Source of the DNA: Halomonas organivorans
GTDB lineage: Bacteria > Pseudomonadota > Gammaproteobacteria > Pseudomonadales > Halomonadaceae
Assembly (NCBI RefSeq): GCF_014192055.1
Contig: NZ_JACHXM010000007.1
Span: forward strand, 1-64,000
Length of the DNA stretch: 64,000 nt
Reading direction: 5' to 3'
A program made the translations under genes and the position numbers. Shown here piece by piece: positions 35,587-43,096 of this stretch. The first letter of the stretch is position 1, and the number at the start of each line of letters is the position of its first letter. The notes under the pieces are model-generated. The model was not told the origin of the DNA. It made no database searches and was given only the letters and a program-made list of their open reading frames with translations.

Positions 35587-36626
35587 GGCGACTCGCTCCC
35601 TTGGTCGTCGTCATCCGCGAAGGGGCTCTCCCCTTCAACCTCGTCGTCAGCGTAGGCCTCTTCTTCCTCATCGTCCTGCGCTCCACCGCGGGCCCGCACG
35701 TGGATCGGCGACAGCGGGGCGTTCTGCACGATCTCGATCATCGCCTCCTTGGCCAGCTCGAGGATGGCCATGAAGGTGACCACCACCCCGGCACGGCCCT
35801 CTTCAAGGGTGAACAGCGCCTCGAAGGCGGTGTAGCGCTCGTGGTGCAGCTTGTCCATGATCGCCAGCATGCGCTCCCGGGTCGACAGCGCCTCGCGGCT
35901 GACCTGGTGGGCCTGGTTGAGCTCGGCACGGCGCAGGATGCCGGCCAGCGCCCCGAGCAGCTCGTCGAGCTCGACGTCCGGATGCACGACCCGGGACTCC
36001 AGCGGCGGCAGCCCGGCCCGGGCCGGAAACCAGTCGCGGCCCAGCCGCGGCAGCTCGGCCAGGGCCTCGGCGGCATGCTTGAGCCGCTCATACTCCTGCA
36101 GGCGACGGATCAGCTCGGCGCGCGGATCCTCTTCTTCGTCGTCACCGCCCTCTTTCGGCGGCTTGGGCAGCAGGGTGCGCGACTTGATCTCGGCCAGCAT
36201 GGCCGCCATCAGCAGGTACTCGCCGGCCAGCTCGATCTCCATGGCCTTCATCAGCTCCACGTACTCGATGTACTGGTGGGTGATGGCCGCCACGTCGATG
36301 GCCAGGATATCCAGGTTCTGACGGCGAATCAGATAGAGCAGCAGATCGAGCGGCCCCTCGAAGGCCTCGAGGAAGACCTTGAGCGCCTCCGGCGGAATGT
36401 ACAGATCCTCCGGCAACTGGGTGATCGGCTCGTCGAACAGCCGCCCGAGCACCTCGGCGCTCTGGGAGATCGCCTCGCGCTCGGCGTCGCTTTCCCCGGC
36501 CCCGTCGGCGACGGGCGGGTCGGCGGGGCTACCCGGGTCGTCGTCGGGTGTGTCGATGGACGGGGGCGTCTCGCTCACGCGGGGGCTGGCCTCCGGGCTG
36601 GTGGGGCGGCGAATGATCGACCGCAC
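35583..36626 (-). CDS. scpA: Segregation and condensation protein ScpA (kleisin)
   Basis: Kleisin subunit that bridges SMC heads. The core (about 80-315 of 347) has FEGPLDLLLYLIRRQNLDILAIDVAAITHQY and EYLLMAAMLAEIKSRTLLP, diagnostic of ScpA. The N-terminus (1-75) and C-terminus are acidic extensions. The start codon at 36626 is GTG with no convincing ribosome site, and another GTG lies 16 codons further in, so the N-terminus is uncertain. It follows radD by 37 bases. No smc gene is present here. Confidence 0.92.
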   Translation of the reverse strand: MRSIIRRPTSPEASPRVSETPPSIDTPDDDPGSPADPPVADGAGESDAEREAISQSAEVLGRLFDEPITQLPEDLYIPPEALKVFLEAFEGPLDLLLYLIRRQNLDILAIDVAAITHQYIEYVELMKAMEIELAGEYLLMAAMLAEIKSRTLLPKPPKEGGDDEEEDPRAELIRRLQEYERLKHAAEALAELPRLGRDWFPARAGLPPLESRVVHPDVELDELLGALAGILRRAELNQAHQVSREALSTRERMLAIMDKLHHERYTAFEALFTLEEGRAGVVVTFMAILELAKEAMIEIVQNAPLSPIHVRARGGAQDDEEEEAYADDEVEGESPFADDDDQGSESP

Positions 36627-36663
36627 AGTCTACCAAGGGGCGCGTCCCAGGGTAAGCCGCGAC

Positions 36664-38496
36664 TTACCCCGCCTCGGCGGCGAGGCGATAGCGTCCGGTG
36701 TAGTCGAACAGCTTGCGCCGCACCTGCCAGTGTCGCCCCACCTTGCGGCCGATCACGAAGTCCGGCGCGCGCAGCCGGCGCTGCTCGCGGATCACCTCCT
36801 CCGGCGTGGTCGGCGACCAGCGCGTGCCAGGAGCGCGCAGATGGTCACGCAGGAAGACCGCGGCGAAGGCGCCGCGCTGGGCCGGCGTCTCCAGGGCGAA
36901 CCATTCGGCCAGGGTGGCACCGTCCTCGTCGTGATAGACGACCTTGAGCCGCGGCAGCCCCCGGCCGTTGACGGTGGCCTCGAGCTGCATGCCCGAGACG
37001 CGCAGCACCCGGGCGTCGCGTAATTTCAGCGCCTCGCGCAGCTTGTCGTCGGCATCCACCAGCAGCACCTCGCAGCCGTGGCAGCGCCGCGCCGCGGTGT
37101 CGTTCTCGGCGCCGCACTGATCGCAGACCTTGAAGCGAAAGCGGAACGAACATTGCTCCATCGCCAGCGCTTCCCTGGTGGATCTTGTGCTCTTCGCGTG
37201 GGGGCGGGCGCGTTCAACAAGCCCCTGACAGCGGCGGCCGAAGTGCTCGATGACGATCTCGCCGTCGCGCCGCCCCCAGAACAGGTTGGCGTGGCCGCAC
37301 TGCGGGCACTCGACCTGCACCGGCTCGGTATCGCCCGCAGGCCTGGGGCTGCCCACCTCCGGCGCGTAGAGGTCCCAGGGATTGCCGGCGTAATCGAGGA
37401 TCAGGCAATCGGACTTGCCCGGCGCCAGGCGCAGGCCGCGGCCGACGATCTGCTGGTAGAGGCCCACCGACTCGGTAGGTCGCAGTATCGCGATCAGGTC
37501 CACGTGGGGCGCATCGAAGCCGGTGGTCAGCACCGCCACGTTGACCAGGTACTTGAGCTCACGGGCCTTGAAGGCGGCGATGATCGCCTCGCGCTCGGCG
37601 GCGGGCGTGGCGCCGGTGATCAGCGCCGCCTCCTCGGCGGGCAAGTAGCCGAGGATCTCCTCGGCGTGGGCCCGGCTTGCGGCGAACAGCATCACCCCGG
37701 CGCGCTCGGCGGCGTGGCCGATCACCTCCTCGACGATGCCCGGGGTCGCCCGGTTGCCGGCCGCCACCCGGTTCAACTCCGCCTCCTGGAAGAGGCCACC
37801 GCTGCCTGGCTCGAGCGCCGAGAAGTCGTAGCGCTCCACGGCCGCATCGACCAGTCGCGGCTCGGCCAGATAGCCCTGCTTGACCATCAGCCGCAGCGGC
37901 TGCTCGAAGACACAGTCGCGAAAGAAACAGTCGTCATTGCCGCGCACCATGCCGTGATAGTGGCGGTGATAGAGGAACCCTTGGCCCAACCGATAGGGCG
38001 TGGCGGTCAGGCCCAGCACCTTGAGCCGCGGATTGTGCTCGCGCAGGCGGGCGATCACCCGCCGATAGCTCGAGTCCTCGTCCAGCGAGACCCGGTGGCA
38101 CTCATCGATCACCAACAGCGTGAAGTCGCCCCGCCCCTCGGAGGAAGCGCCGAAGCGCTCGAGGTTGCGTACCACCGACTGTACCGAGCCGAACACCACC
38201 TGGCGCCCGGCCTCCTTGCGACCCAGTCCAGCGCTGAAGATGTCGGCCTCCAGCCCATAGGCCAGGTACTTGGCATGGTTCTGCTCGACCAGCTCGCGCA
38301 CGTGCGCCAGCACCAGCACGCGGCCGCGGGCCAGGCGCGCCAGCTCGGCGATCACCAGCGACTTGCCGCTGCCGGTGGGCAGCACCACCACGGCGGGGTC
38401 GTCCGTCTGGCGAAAGTGCTCCACCACCCGGGTAACGGCCTGCCGCTGATAGGGGCGAAGCTCGGGAGGTGAGACGCTTGGGGATGCTGCCTGCAT
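36664..38496 (-). CDS. radD: RadD-like DEAD/DEAH-box helicase
   Basis: A 610-residue superfamily 2 helicase similar to E. coli RadD (YejH, 586 residues), which acts in recombination and double-strand-break repair. The Walker A motif is LPTGSGKS (K45) and the Walker B motif is D131-E-C-H134. Other motifs are GLTATPYR and the motif VI segment [15 protein letters not shown]-terminal zinc region has [11 protein letters not shown] and [18 protein letters not shown]. It lies downstream of bcsG on the same strand (67 bases) and upstream of scpA. Confidence 0.88.
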   Translation of the reverse strand: MQAASPSVSPPELRPYQRQAVTRVVEHFRQTDDPAVVVLPTGSGKSLVIAELARLARGRVLVLAHVRELVEQNHAKYLAYGLEADIFSAGLGRKEAGRQVVFGSVQSVVRNLERFGASSEGRGDFTLLVIDECHRVSLDEDSSYRRVIARLREHNPRLKVLGLTATPYRLGQGFLYHRHYHGMVRGNDDCFFRDCVFEQPLRLMVKQGYLAEPRLVDAAVERYDFSALEPGSGGLFQEAELNRVAAGNRATPGIVEEVIGHAAERAGVMLFAASRAHAEEILGYLPAEEAALITGATPAAEREAIIAAFKARELKYLVNVAVLTTGFDAPHVDLIAILRPTESVGLYQQIVGRGLRLAPGKSDCLILDYAGNPWDLYAPEVGSPRPAGDTEPVQVECPQCGHANLFWGRRDGEIVIEHFGRRCQGLVERARPHAKSTRSTREALAMEQCSFRFRFKVCDQCGAENDTAARRCHGCEVLLVDADDKLREALKLRDARVLRVSGMQLEATVNGRGLPRLKVVYHDEDGATLAEWFALETPAQRGAFAAVFLRDHLRAPGTRWSPTTPEEVIREQRRLRAPDFVIGRKVGRHWQVRRKLFDYTGRYRLAAEAG

Positions 38497-38563
38497 GGGA
38501 GTTCGCCATCGAAGTGCTGATGCATGATACCCAGGCGAAGCGCCTCACCCAAGCCGCTTCGGA

Positions 38564-40216
38564 TTACTGTGGATAAGGCATCCAACCCTGTCCCTCGAGA
38601 CGGATATAGGGCTCCTCCCCGAACGGCATCATCACCACTCCCTCGTTTTCCGAGATCGGCTGCGTCACGGGCAGATCGGCCACCAGCGTCGACCAATCCA
38701 GCCGCGGTTGGCCGAACACGTCGTTGGCGACCAGCCGTGAAGTCAGCTCCGACAGCGCCAGGTAGCTGCTCGGGGCGGTGACGTGAAGCGGTTCGCCATG
38801 GCGTGGCGAGTCCAGGCCGATCAGCTTGACCCCCACCGGCACGTGAGTGATCAGCGGATTGGGAATCTCGCGCATGCCCGGGAACTGCATGCGATCCCCC
38901 CGCAGGGCAGCGCCATGCTCCGGCACCACGAATACGGCAACCCGTCTCTCCTCTGCCTCGAGTTGCTGCAGGAATGTCAGCAGGTCATCGAACAGCTGAC
39001 GAAGACGAACGTCATAATCGGCGAAGCCGCGCTGCCCGACGAAGCGGTTGCCATCGTGGAGCGTCACCGTGTTATAGAACACCGCATTGGCCCCCTGGGC
39101 ATCCTGCTCGTCCCATCGCTGCAGCATGGTGAGGTCGCGATATACGGGGGAATCATCGAAAGCCACCATCGGCGCTTGCAATCCAGACAAGGACAGCATG
39201 GGCACGTCCAATCCGCCCTCACGCTGCAGCAAGGCCAGGTAATCATCGAAATGCCCATCGTGGTTCAGCACCAGTGACGGCTCGAATCCCAGCTCGGCCA
39301 GGTTCTCGAACAGATGGCATCGCGCGGGGACGTCGTTGTAGAGCGCTGCGTGGGATCGCTGCCCGCAGCTGGCCTGGAGCAGGCGCAGCCCAGCCGGGCC
39401 ACTGTAGGAAGTCGCCGAATTGAAATCGTCGAAGACAACGTCCAGGTAGTCGAGCAGCGGATGATCCTCCAGCCCGGCCACGGCGATATCATCCCACGAC
39501 AGCGAACAGATGTTGAGAAACAGGATATCGAAGGGCACCGCCCCGGCAGGCCGCGCCGAGAACGTCGTGTAGCGCTCACGCTCACTGGCATAGAAGGATT
39601 GCAGGCGGTCATCGAGGACGCTGTCGCTGGCCTCTTCGGCCGGGGCGGGAATGACCGTTTCCTCACGCGTCGCGGTACGCTCTGTGCCTGCCGGCACATC
39701 TGACGATACCGCCTGGCCAGGGCGAACCGGCACCGACGCGCCCTGCGAAAGCAGCGGTGCCACCCCCAGCCAGACGAGCGCCAGCACCACGGGAACGGTC
39801 ACCCGAAACCAGGGGGCGACGAAGCCATATCCCACCGCGAGCACGAAGAACACCCCCAACCACTGCCAGTCGACAACGCGACTGGCAAGCTCGAGCAGGT
39901 AGGCCGGACTCATGGCACCGACCTGGGACGACTGGGCGATCAGACGCTCGAATGGCGGCAACCAGGTATCGTGGTAGAAGAGCGCCACCCCGATCGGAAT
40001 CGCTACCAGATGTCGCAGGCGGTGCAGCCAGCGTGGCGGCAGTGGCAGCAGCAGGAAGGCGGCGAACACCAGGTTGGCCAAGGCATCGAAATCGATCGCA
40101 CCTCGCCAGTAAAGCGCCAGCTTGAAGATGAAGTACAGGTTCCAGAGCCCGAACCCGCGCCAGTAGCGACTGACCGGGAAGGGCGATGTAGCGGCGATCG
40201 ATTCAGAGTGACTCAT
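38564..40216 (-). CDS. bcsG: Cellulose phosphoethanolamine transferase BcsG
   Basis: Inner-membrane enzyme with a periplasmic alkaline-phosphatase-fold domain that moves phosphoethanolamine from lipid to glucose residues of cellulose. About 550 residues, four to five N-terminal membrane segments, then a variable linker. The catalytic domain has NICSLSWDDI, the serine-rich NSATSYSGPAGLRLLQASCGQ segment (matching the nucleophile Ser278 region of E. coli) and VVPEHGAALRGDRM. The C-terminus WMPYPQ closely matches E. coli. Start 40216 overlaps bcsF by 14 bases; an ATG at 40228 is an alternative. Confidence 0.95.
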   Translation of the reverse strand: MSHSESIAATSPFPVSRYWRGFGLWNLYFIFKLALYWRGAIDFDALANLVFAAFLLLPLPPRWLHRLRHLVAIPIGVALFYHDTWLPPFERLIAQSSQVGAMSPAYLLELASRVVDWQWLGVFFVLAVGYGFVAPWFRVTVPVVLALVWLGVAPLLSQGASVPVRPGQAVSSDVPAGTERTATREETVIPAPAEEASDSVLDDRLQSFYASERERYTTFSARPAGAVPFDILFLNICSLSWDDIAVAGLEDHPLLDYLDVVFDDFNSATSYSGPAGLRLLQASCGQRSHAALYNDVPARCHLFENLAELGFEPSLVLNHDGHFDDYLALLQREGGLDVPMLSLSGLQAPMVAFDDSPVYRDLTMLQRWDEQDAQGANAVFYNTVTLHDGNRFVGQRGFADYDVRLRQLFDDLLTFLQQLEAEERRVAVFVVPEHGAALRGDRMQFPGMREIPNPLITHVPVGVKLIGLDSPRHGEPLHVTAPSSYLALSELTSRLVANDVFGQPRLDWSTLVADLPVTQPISENEGVVMMPFGEEPYIRLEGQGWMPYPQ

Positions 40217-40379
40217 GCCGGGACGCATCCTTGACGACCGAAGGACGCCGTCTCACTCCCTGACGCACCAGGAGACGCGGACGGCGTGAAGAAAACGCGA
40301 AGATGAGCCGCAGGCAGGGTCTCGCGGCCAATCCGATGACGATACCCGCCAGGCCGGCCAGCGCGATGGTCCAGGTCAT
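40203..40379 (-). CDS. bcsF: Small membrane protein BcsF
   Basis: A 58-residue peptide read directly from the sequence. It has one N-terminal transmembrane helix (TIALAGLAGIVIGLAA) followed by a strongly basic tail (SRRPRLLVRQGVRRR), like the 63-residue E. coli BcsF. It overlaps the bcsE stop by four bases (ATGA) and the bcsG start. In E. coli BcsF links membrane-bound BcsE and BcsG to the synthase. Sequence identity is low; the assignment rests on size, topology and exact position. Confidence 0.85.
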   Translation of the reverse strand: MTWTIALAGLAGIVIGLAARPCLRLIFAFSSRRPRLLVRQGVRRRPSVVKDASRHESL

Positions 40380-42001
40380 GAACGGGGCCCCTCCGGTGCG
40401 GCATCAGCACGCAGGAGGAGCGCGAGGGGACGCGGAGAGGCGGCGTCATGATCGCGGGTTGGCTCCTGCTCTGCCACGGCCATCGGCGCCGAAGTGACAA
40501 ACGTCTGACTCACGCCATCCCAGCCTCGCCCGATCAAACGATGCACTTCGATCGCCACCGCCTCGGGGTCATCGAAAACGTCATGCGACTCGAACAGCGC
40601 CGCGTCGGGCAATCCGAACAAGCGCTTCAGTGCGGGCTCGAGATCGGTCGATCGACAGCCGAACAGGAAAAGATAGAGCCGCCCCTCCATGAGCGTGGCC
40701 ATGTCACCGTATCGGCTCAGGCGGCACTGGTGCAGCGCCTGCTCGGGCGACAGCCCGCCGGCCGGCTGCAGGGCCACCATCAGGCTGCTGACGGCCTCGG
40801 CAGCCGAGCTGTCCAGCCACTGCTCGATACGGTCGAGAAAGGTCGCCGACGACACCGCGCCTCCGGGCGTGACCGGATGCAGGGAAGCGACGACCCCCTC
40901 GAAATCGAGGCTGATCTGGCGCGTGAAACGCTGTCCCTGGATCCCGTCGAGGCGACTCAAGAACCGCGATAGCGGTACTGCCGCGCCGATCACCAGCGTC
41001 ACACCGCACAGTGACAGCAGACGTTCGTCTCGATAGCGTAGGCAGGGCACCAGCTCACGAACGACCAGCTTGATGGCGTTGCCGCGCTGGACCCTCAAGC
41101 CGTGCATCCAGCGCGCCACCGCCTCGATCTCGTCGGCATGCTCCAGCCCCAGGACAACCGTCGCGGCCTGGGCGTTGACTGCCTGGGCCACCACTGCGCG
41201 TGCCGAGTCATGCACATGCCAGTGCTCGGACAACGCCGGCGCACCCTCCAGCACACAGCGCTGCACCAGGTATTCATGGTCATCGCTGCCCACGATCTCG
41301 TCCTGCGTCATCGAGGACAGCAGCTGCCAGCCGAGCCCCCTGGCCGTCAGGGTCAGGTCTCGTCCCCCGCACACCAGCAGATCACTTCGCCAGTGGAGAA
41401 CGAGGAAACGCCCCTCATCGCCGATAGGCTGCAGATGCGCCAGGCCATCCAGCGCATCGTTGAACGGGTGCAGGCGACCCCGCAGCGCCAGCCCACGCGA
41501 TCCATGGCTGACGATCATCACGCAGACCCGATGCGCCACGGCCCAATCACGCCATTGCCGACACCACAGGGCGAGTTCTTCGTCATCACTCAGCGCACCA
41601 TCGAGATCAGGCGTTTCGATCTCCACAATGAGCATGCGGGATGACTGGCGCCTCCAGCGGCGCCCACGGGCGAGCTCCCCGGGCAGACGAAGCCAGGCCT
41701 CGGCGTTCATGATCTCGGGCAGTGCGAAGAAAGTCAGCCGCCCAGGCCCCCGTTCAGGAGGCAGGCGCGCCGCGGTCTGGCGGGCATGGTCCACGGCGGC
41801 GACCCAGTCGACTCGCATCTCTGGCGCAGCGCTCGCCAGCATGCCGAGAATCAAGGCATCGGCATGCCCGGCTCGGTCGGCCAGCAGCCAATAGACGCCG
41901 GGGCAGCGCAAAGCAGCGAACTCCGGCCACAGCCCCTCGATGCCCAGTGAGTAGTGGAGACGCTCGGTGCGCATGGGCGACGGATCCGACGAGATCGACA
42001 T
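40376..42001 (-). CDS. bcsE: Cellulose biosynthesis c-di-GMP-binding protein BcsE
   Basis: A 541-residue cytosolic regulator that binds c-di-GMP and assembles with BcsR, BcsQ and BcsA. A degenerate N-terminal NTPase-like/REC-like region is followed by the C-terminal GIL domain, whose RxGD motif is R430-Y-G-D433 in CRLSRYGDMATLMEGRLYLFLF. The ATG at 42001 has AAGGAAGTG upstream. It is first in bcsE-F-G, divergent from bcsRQABZC across a 160-base A/T-rich region. Confidence 0.93.
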   Translation of the reverse strand: MSISSDPSPMRTERLHYSLGIEGLWPEFAALRCPGVYWLLADRAGHADALILGMLASAAPEMRVDWVAAVDHARQTAARLPPERGPGRLTFFALPEIMNAEAWLRLPGELARGRRWRRQSSRMLIVEIETPDLDGALSDDEELALWCRQWRDWAVAHRVCVMIVSHGSRGLALRGRLHPFNDALDGLAHLQPIGDEGRFLVLHWRSDLLVCGGRDLTLTARGLGWQLLSSMTQDEIVGSDDHEYLVQRCVLEGAPALSEHWHVHDSARAVVAQAVNAQAATVVLGLEHADEIEAVARWMHGLRVQRGNAIKLVVRELVPCLRYRDERLLSLCGVTLVIGAAVPLSRFLSRLDGIQGQRFTRQISLDFEGVVASLHPVTPGGAVSSATFLDRIEQWLDSSAAEAVSSLMVALQPAGGLSPEQALHQCRLSRYGDMATLMEGRLYLFLFGCRSTDLEPALKRLFGLPDAALFESHDVFDDPEAVAIEVHRLIGRGWDGVSQTFVTSAPMAVAEQEPTRDHDAASPRPLALLLRADAAPEGPRS

Positions 42002-42161
42002 TAAGCACTTCCTTTGATATGACGGATCAATTCCCTAGCCTGAACGCATGCCATGGCTGTTACTTTTCATACTCATATTATAATAAGCTTATCATATTAA
42101 AGTATTGATTCTCTGCTGCTCTGGACTCGCCACGTCACACCGCCAGCCACCAAGGTAATGC
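42002..42161. promoter_or_regulatory. Divergent bcsE/bcsR promoter region
   Basis: The stretch 42058-42112 is strikingly A/T-rich against the GC-rich surroundings. It contains TATAAT on the plus strand (42079-42084) and on the minus strand (42082-42077), the two overlapping as TTATAATA. No convincing -35 is seen for either. Such A/T islands before cellulose genes are plausible binding sites for H-NS-like or CsgD-like regulators, but no operator is recognisable. Confidence 0.6.
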
Positions 42162-42365
42162 ATGTCGACCCACGATCTGATCATTCCGCATCATGCCCCC
42201 GTCGCACCGCGCTACGACGATGACATCCAAGCGCTACTCCACAAGGCTGGGCTGACCGGATTTCCCTACCGCAACATTGCCGAGCAGGAGCAACTGGCCG
42301 CCGACCTGGCCCGTTGGCCGCTGCTGGTCGAAACAACGCAGGCCCGCTCGGAGCACGGTACTTGA
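42162..42365 (+). CDS. bcsR: Cellulose biosynthesis protein BcsR
   Basis: A 67-residue protein matching E. coli BcsR (YhjR, 62 residues): a DDDIQALLHKAGL-type helix and the closing motif REQLA-x-DL-x-RWPLL, seen here as EQEQLAADLARWPLL. BcsR supports folding of BcsQ and synthase assembly. AAGG lies 6 bases before the ATG. The stop codon overlaps the bcsQ start codon. Confidence 0.9.
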   Translation: MSTHDLIIPHHAPVAPRYDDDIQALLHKAGLTGFPYRNIAEQEQLAADLARWPLLVETTQARSEHGT

Positions 42366-43096
42366 ACGTCGTCGCCGTGCAAGGACTCCGAGGCGGAACT
42401 GGCGCCAGCTCGGTAGTAGCCGGCCTGGCCGAAGCCTTGTCCCAGGCCGGCGAAGCCGTGCTGTGCATCGACATGGACCCGCGCAACCTGTTGCGCCTGC
42501 ATTTCAACCATGCCTGGGAGGACACTCGTGGATGGGCAAGGGCCCGACAAGAGGGAGACGCCTGGCACGAACCCGCCTTCGTGCTGGGTTCGCAGTTACA
42601 TTTTCTCCCCCACGGCCTGCTAGACGCGACCGATCACCAGCAGTGCGACTCGCGCGACGACGATCCCGGGATCTGGCAGCAACGACTGGCGGCCCTCGAG
42701 GCCGATGCCTATCGCTGGGTACTGATCGACGTGCCCGCCCACGCCCATGACACGCAACGCCAGGCTCGCCGTGCGGCGGACACCTGGCTGGTGGTCGCCC
42801 AGGCGGATCCTGCCTGCCATGCCCTGCTCGAGGCACATACCGTCAGCGTCGGCGAGTATCTGCTGATCAATCGGCTCGCGGCCCGCAGCGCCCTTCAAGG
42901 TGATCTGCACGCCCTGTGGCAGAGGCAGCATGGCGACTGGTTGGTGCCTCTCAGCATTCATCGCGACGAAGCCATGTTCGAGGCCTTGGCCCACAAACGC
43001 GGCGTGGTCAGCCATCGCCCCAACAGCCTGGCCAGCCAGGACATCCACCGACTGGCGGCCTGGCTGCTGGCACAGCACGAGGCCTCGCCCTCATGA
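42362..43096 (+). CDS. bcsQ: Cellulose biosynthesis ParA/MinD-like ATPase BcsQ (TTG start)
   Basis: A 244-residue SIMIBI ATPase that helps localise and assemble the synthase. The deviant Walker A is GLRGGTGASSV at residues 8-18, as in E. coli GVRGGVGTT, followed by CIDMDPRNLLRLHFN. The only start giving the family N-terminus is TTG at 42362, overlapping the bcsR stop (TTGA) with GGAG 8 bases upstream. Frames extending further upstream lie inside bcsR. The bcsQ stop overlaps the bcsA start (ATGA). Confidence 0.92.
   Translation: MNVVAVQGLRGGTGASSVVAGLAEALSQAGEAVLCIDMDPRNLLRLHFNHAWEDTRGWARARQEGDAWHEPAFVLGSQLHFLPHGLLDATDHQQCDSRDDDPGIWQQRLAALEADAYRWVLIDVPAHAHDTQRQARRAADTWLVVAQADPACHALLEAHTVSVGEYLLINRLAARSALQGDLHALWQRQHGDWLVPLSIHRDEAMFEALAHKRGVVSHRPNSLASQDIHRLAAWLLAQHEASPS

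Noticed and set aside
42314-43096. BcsQ starting at the ATG at 42314
   Set aside because: This would add 16 residues encoded inside bcsR and absent from the family. The TTG at 42362 has the better ribosome site.
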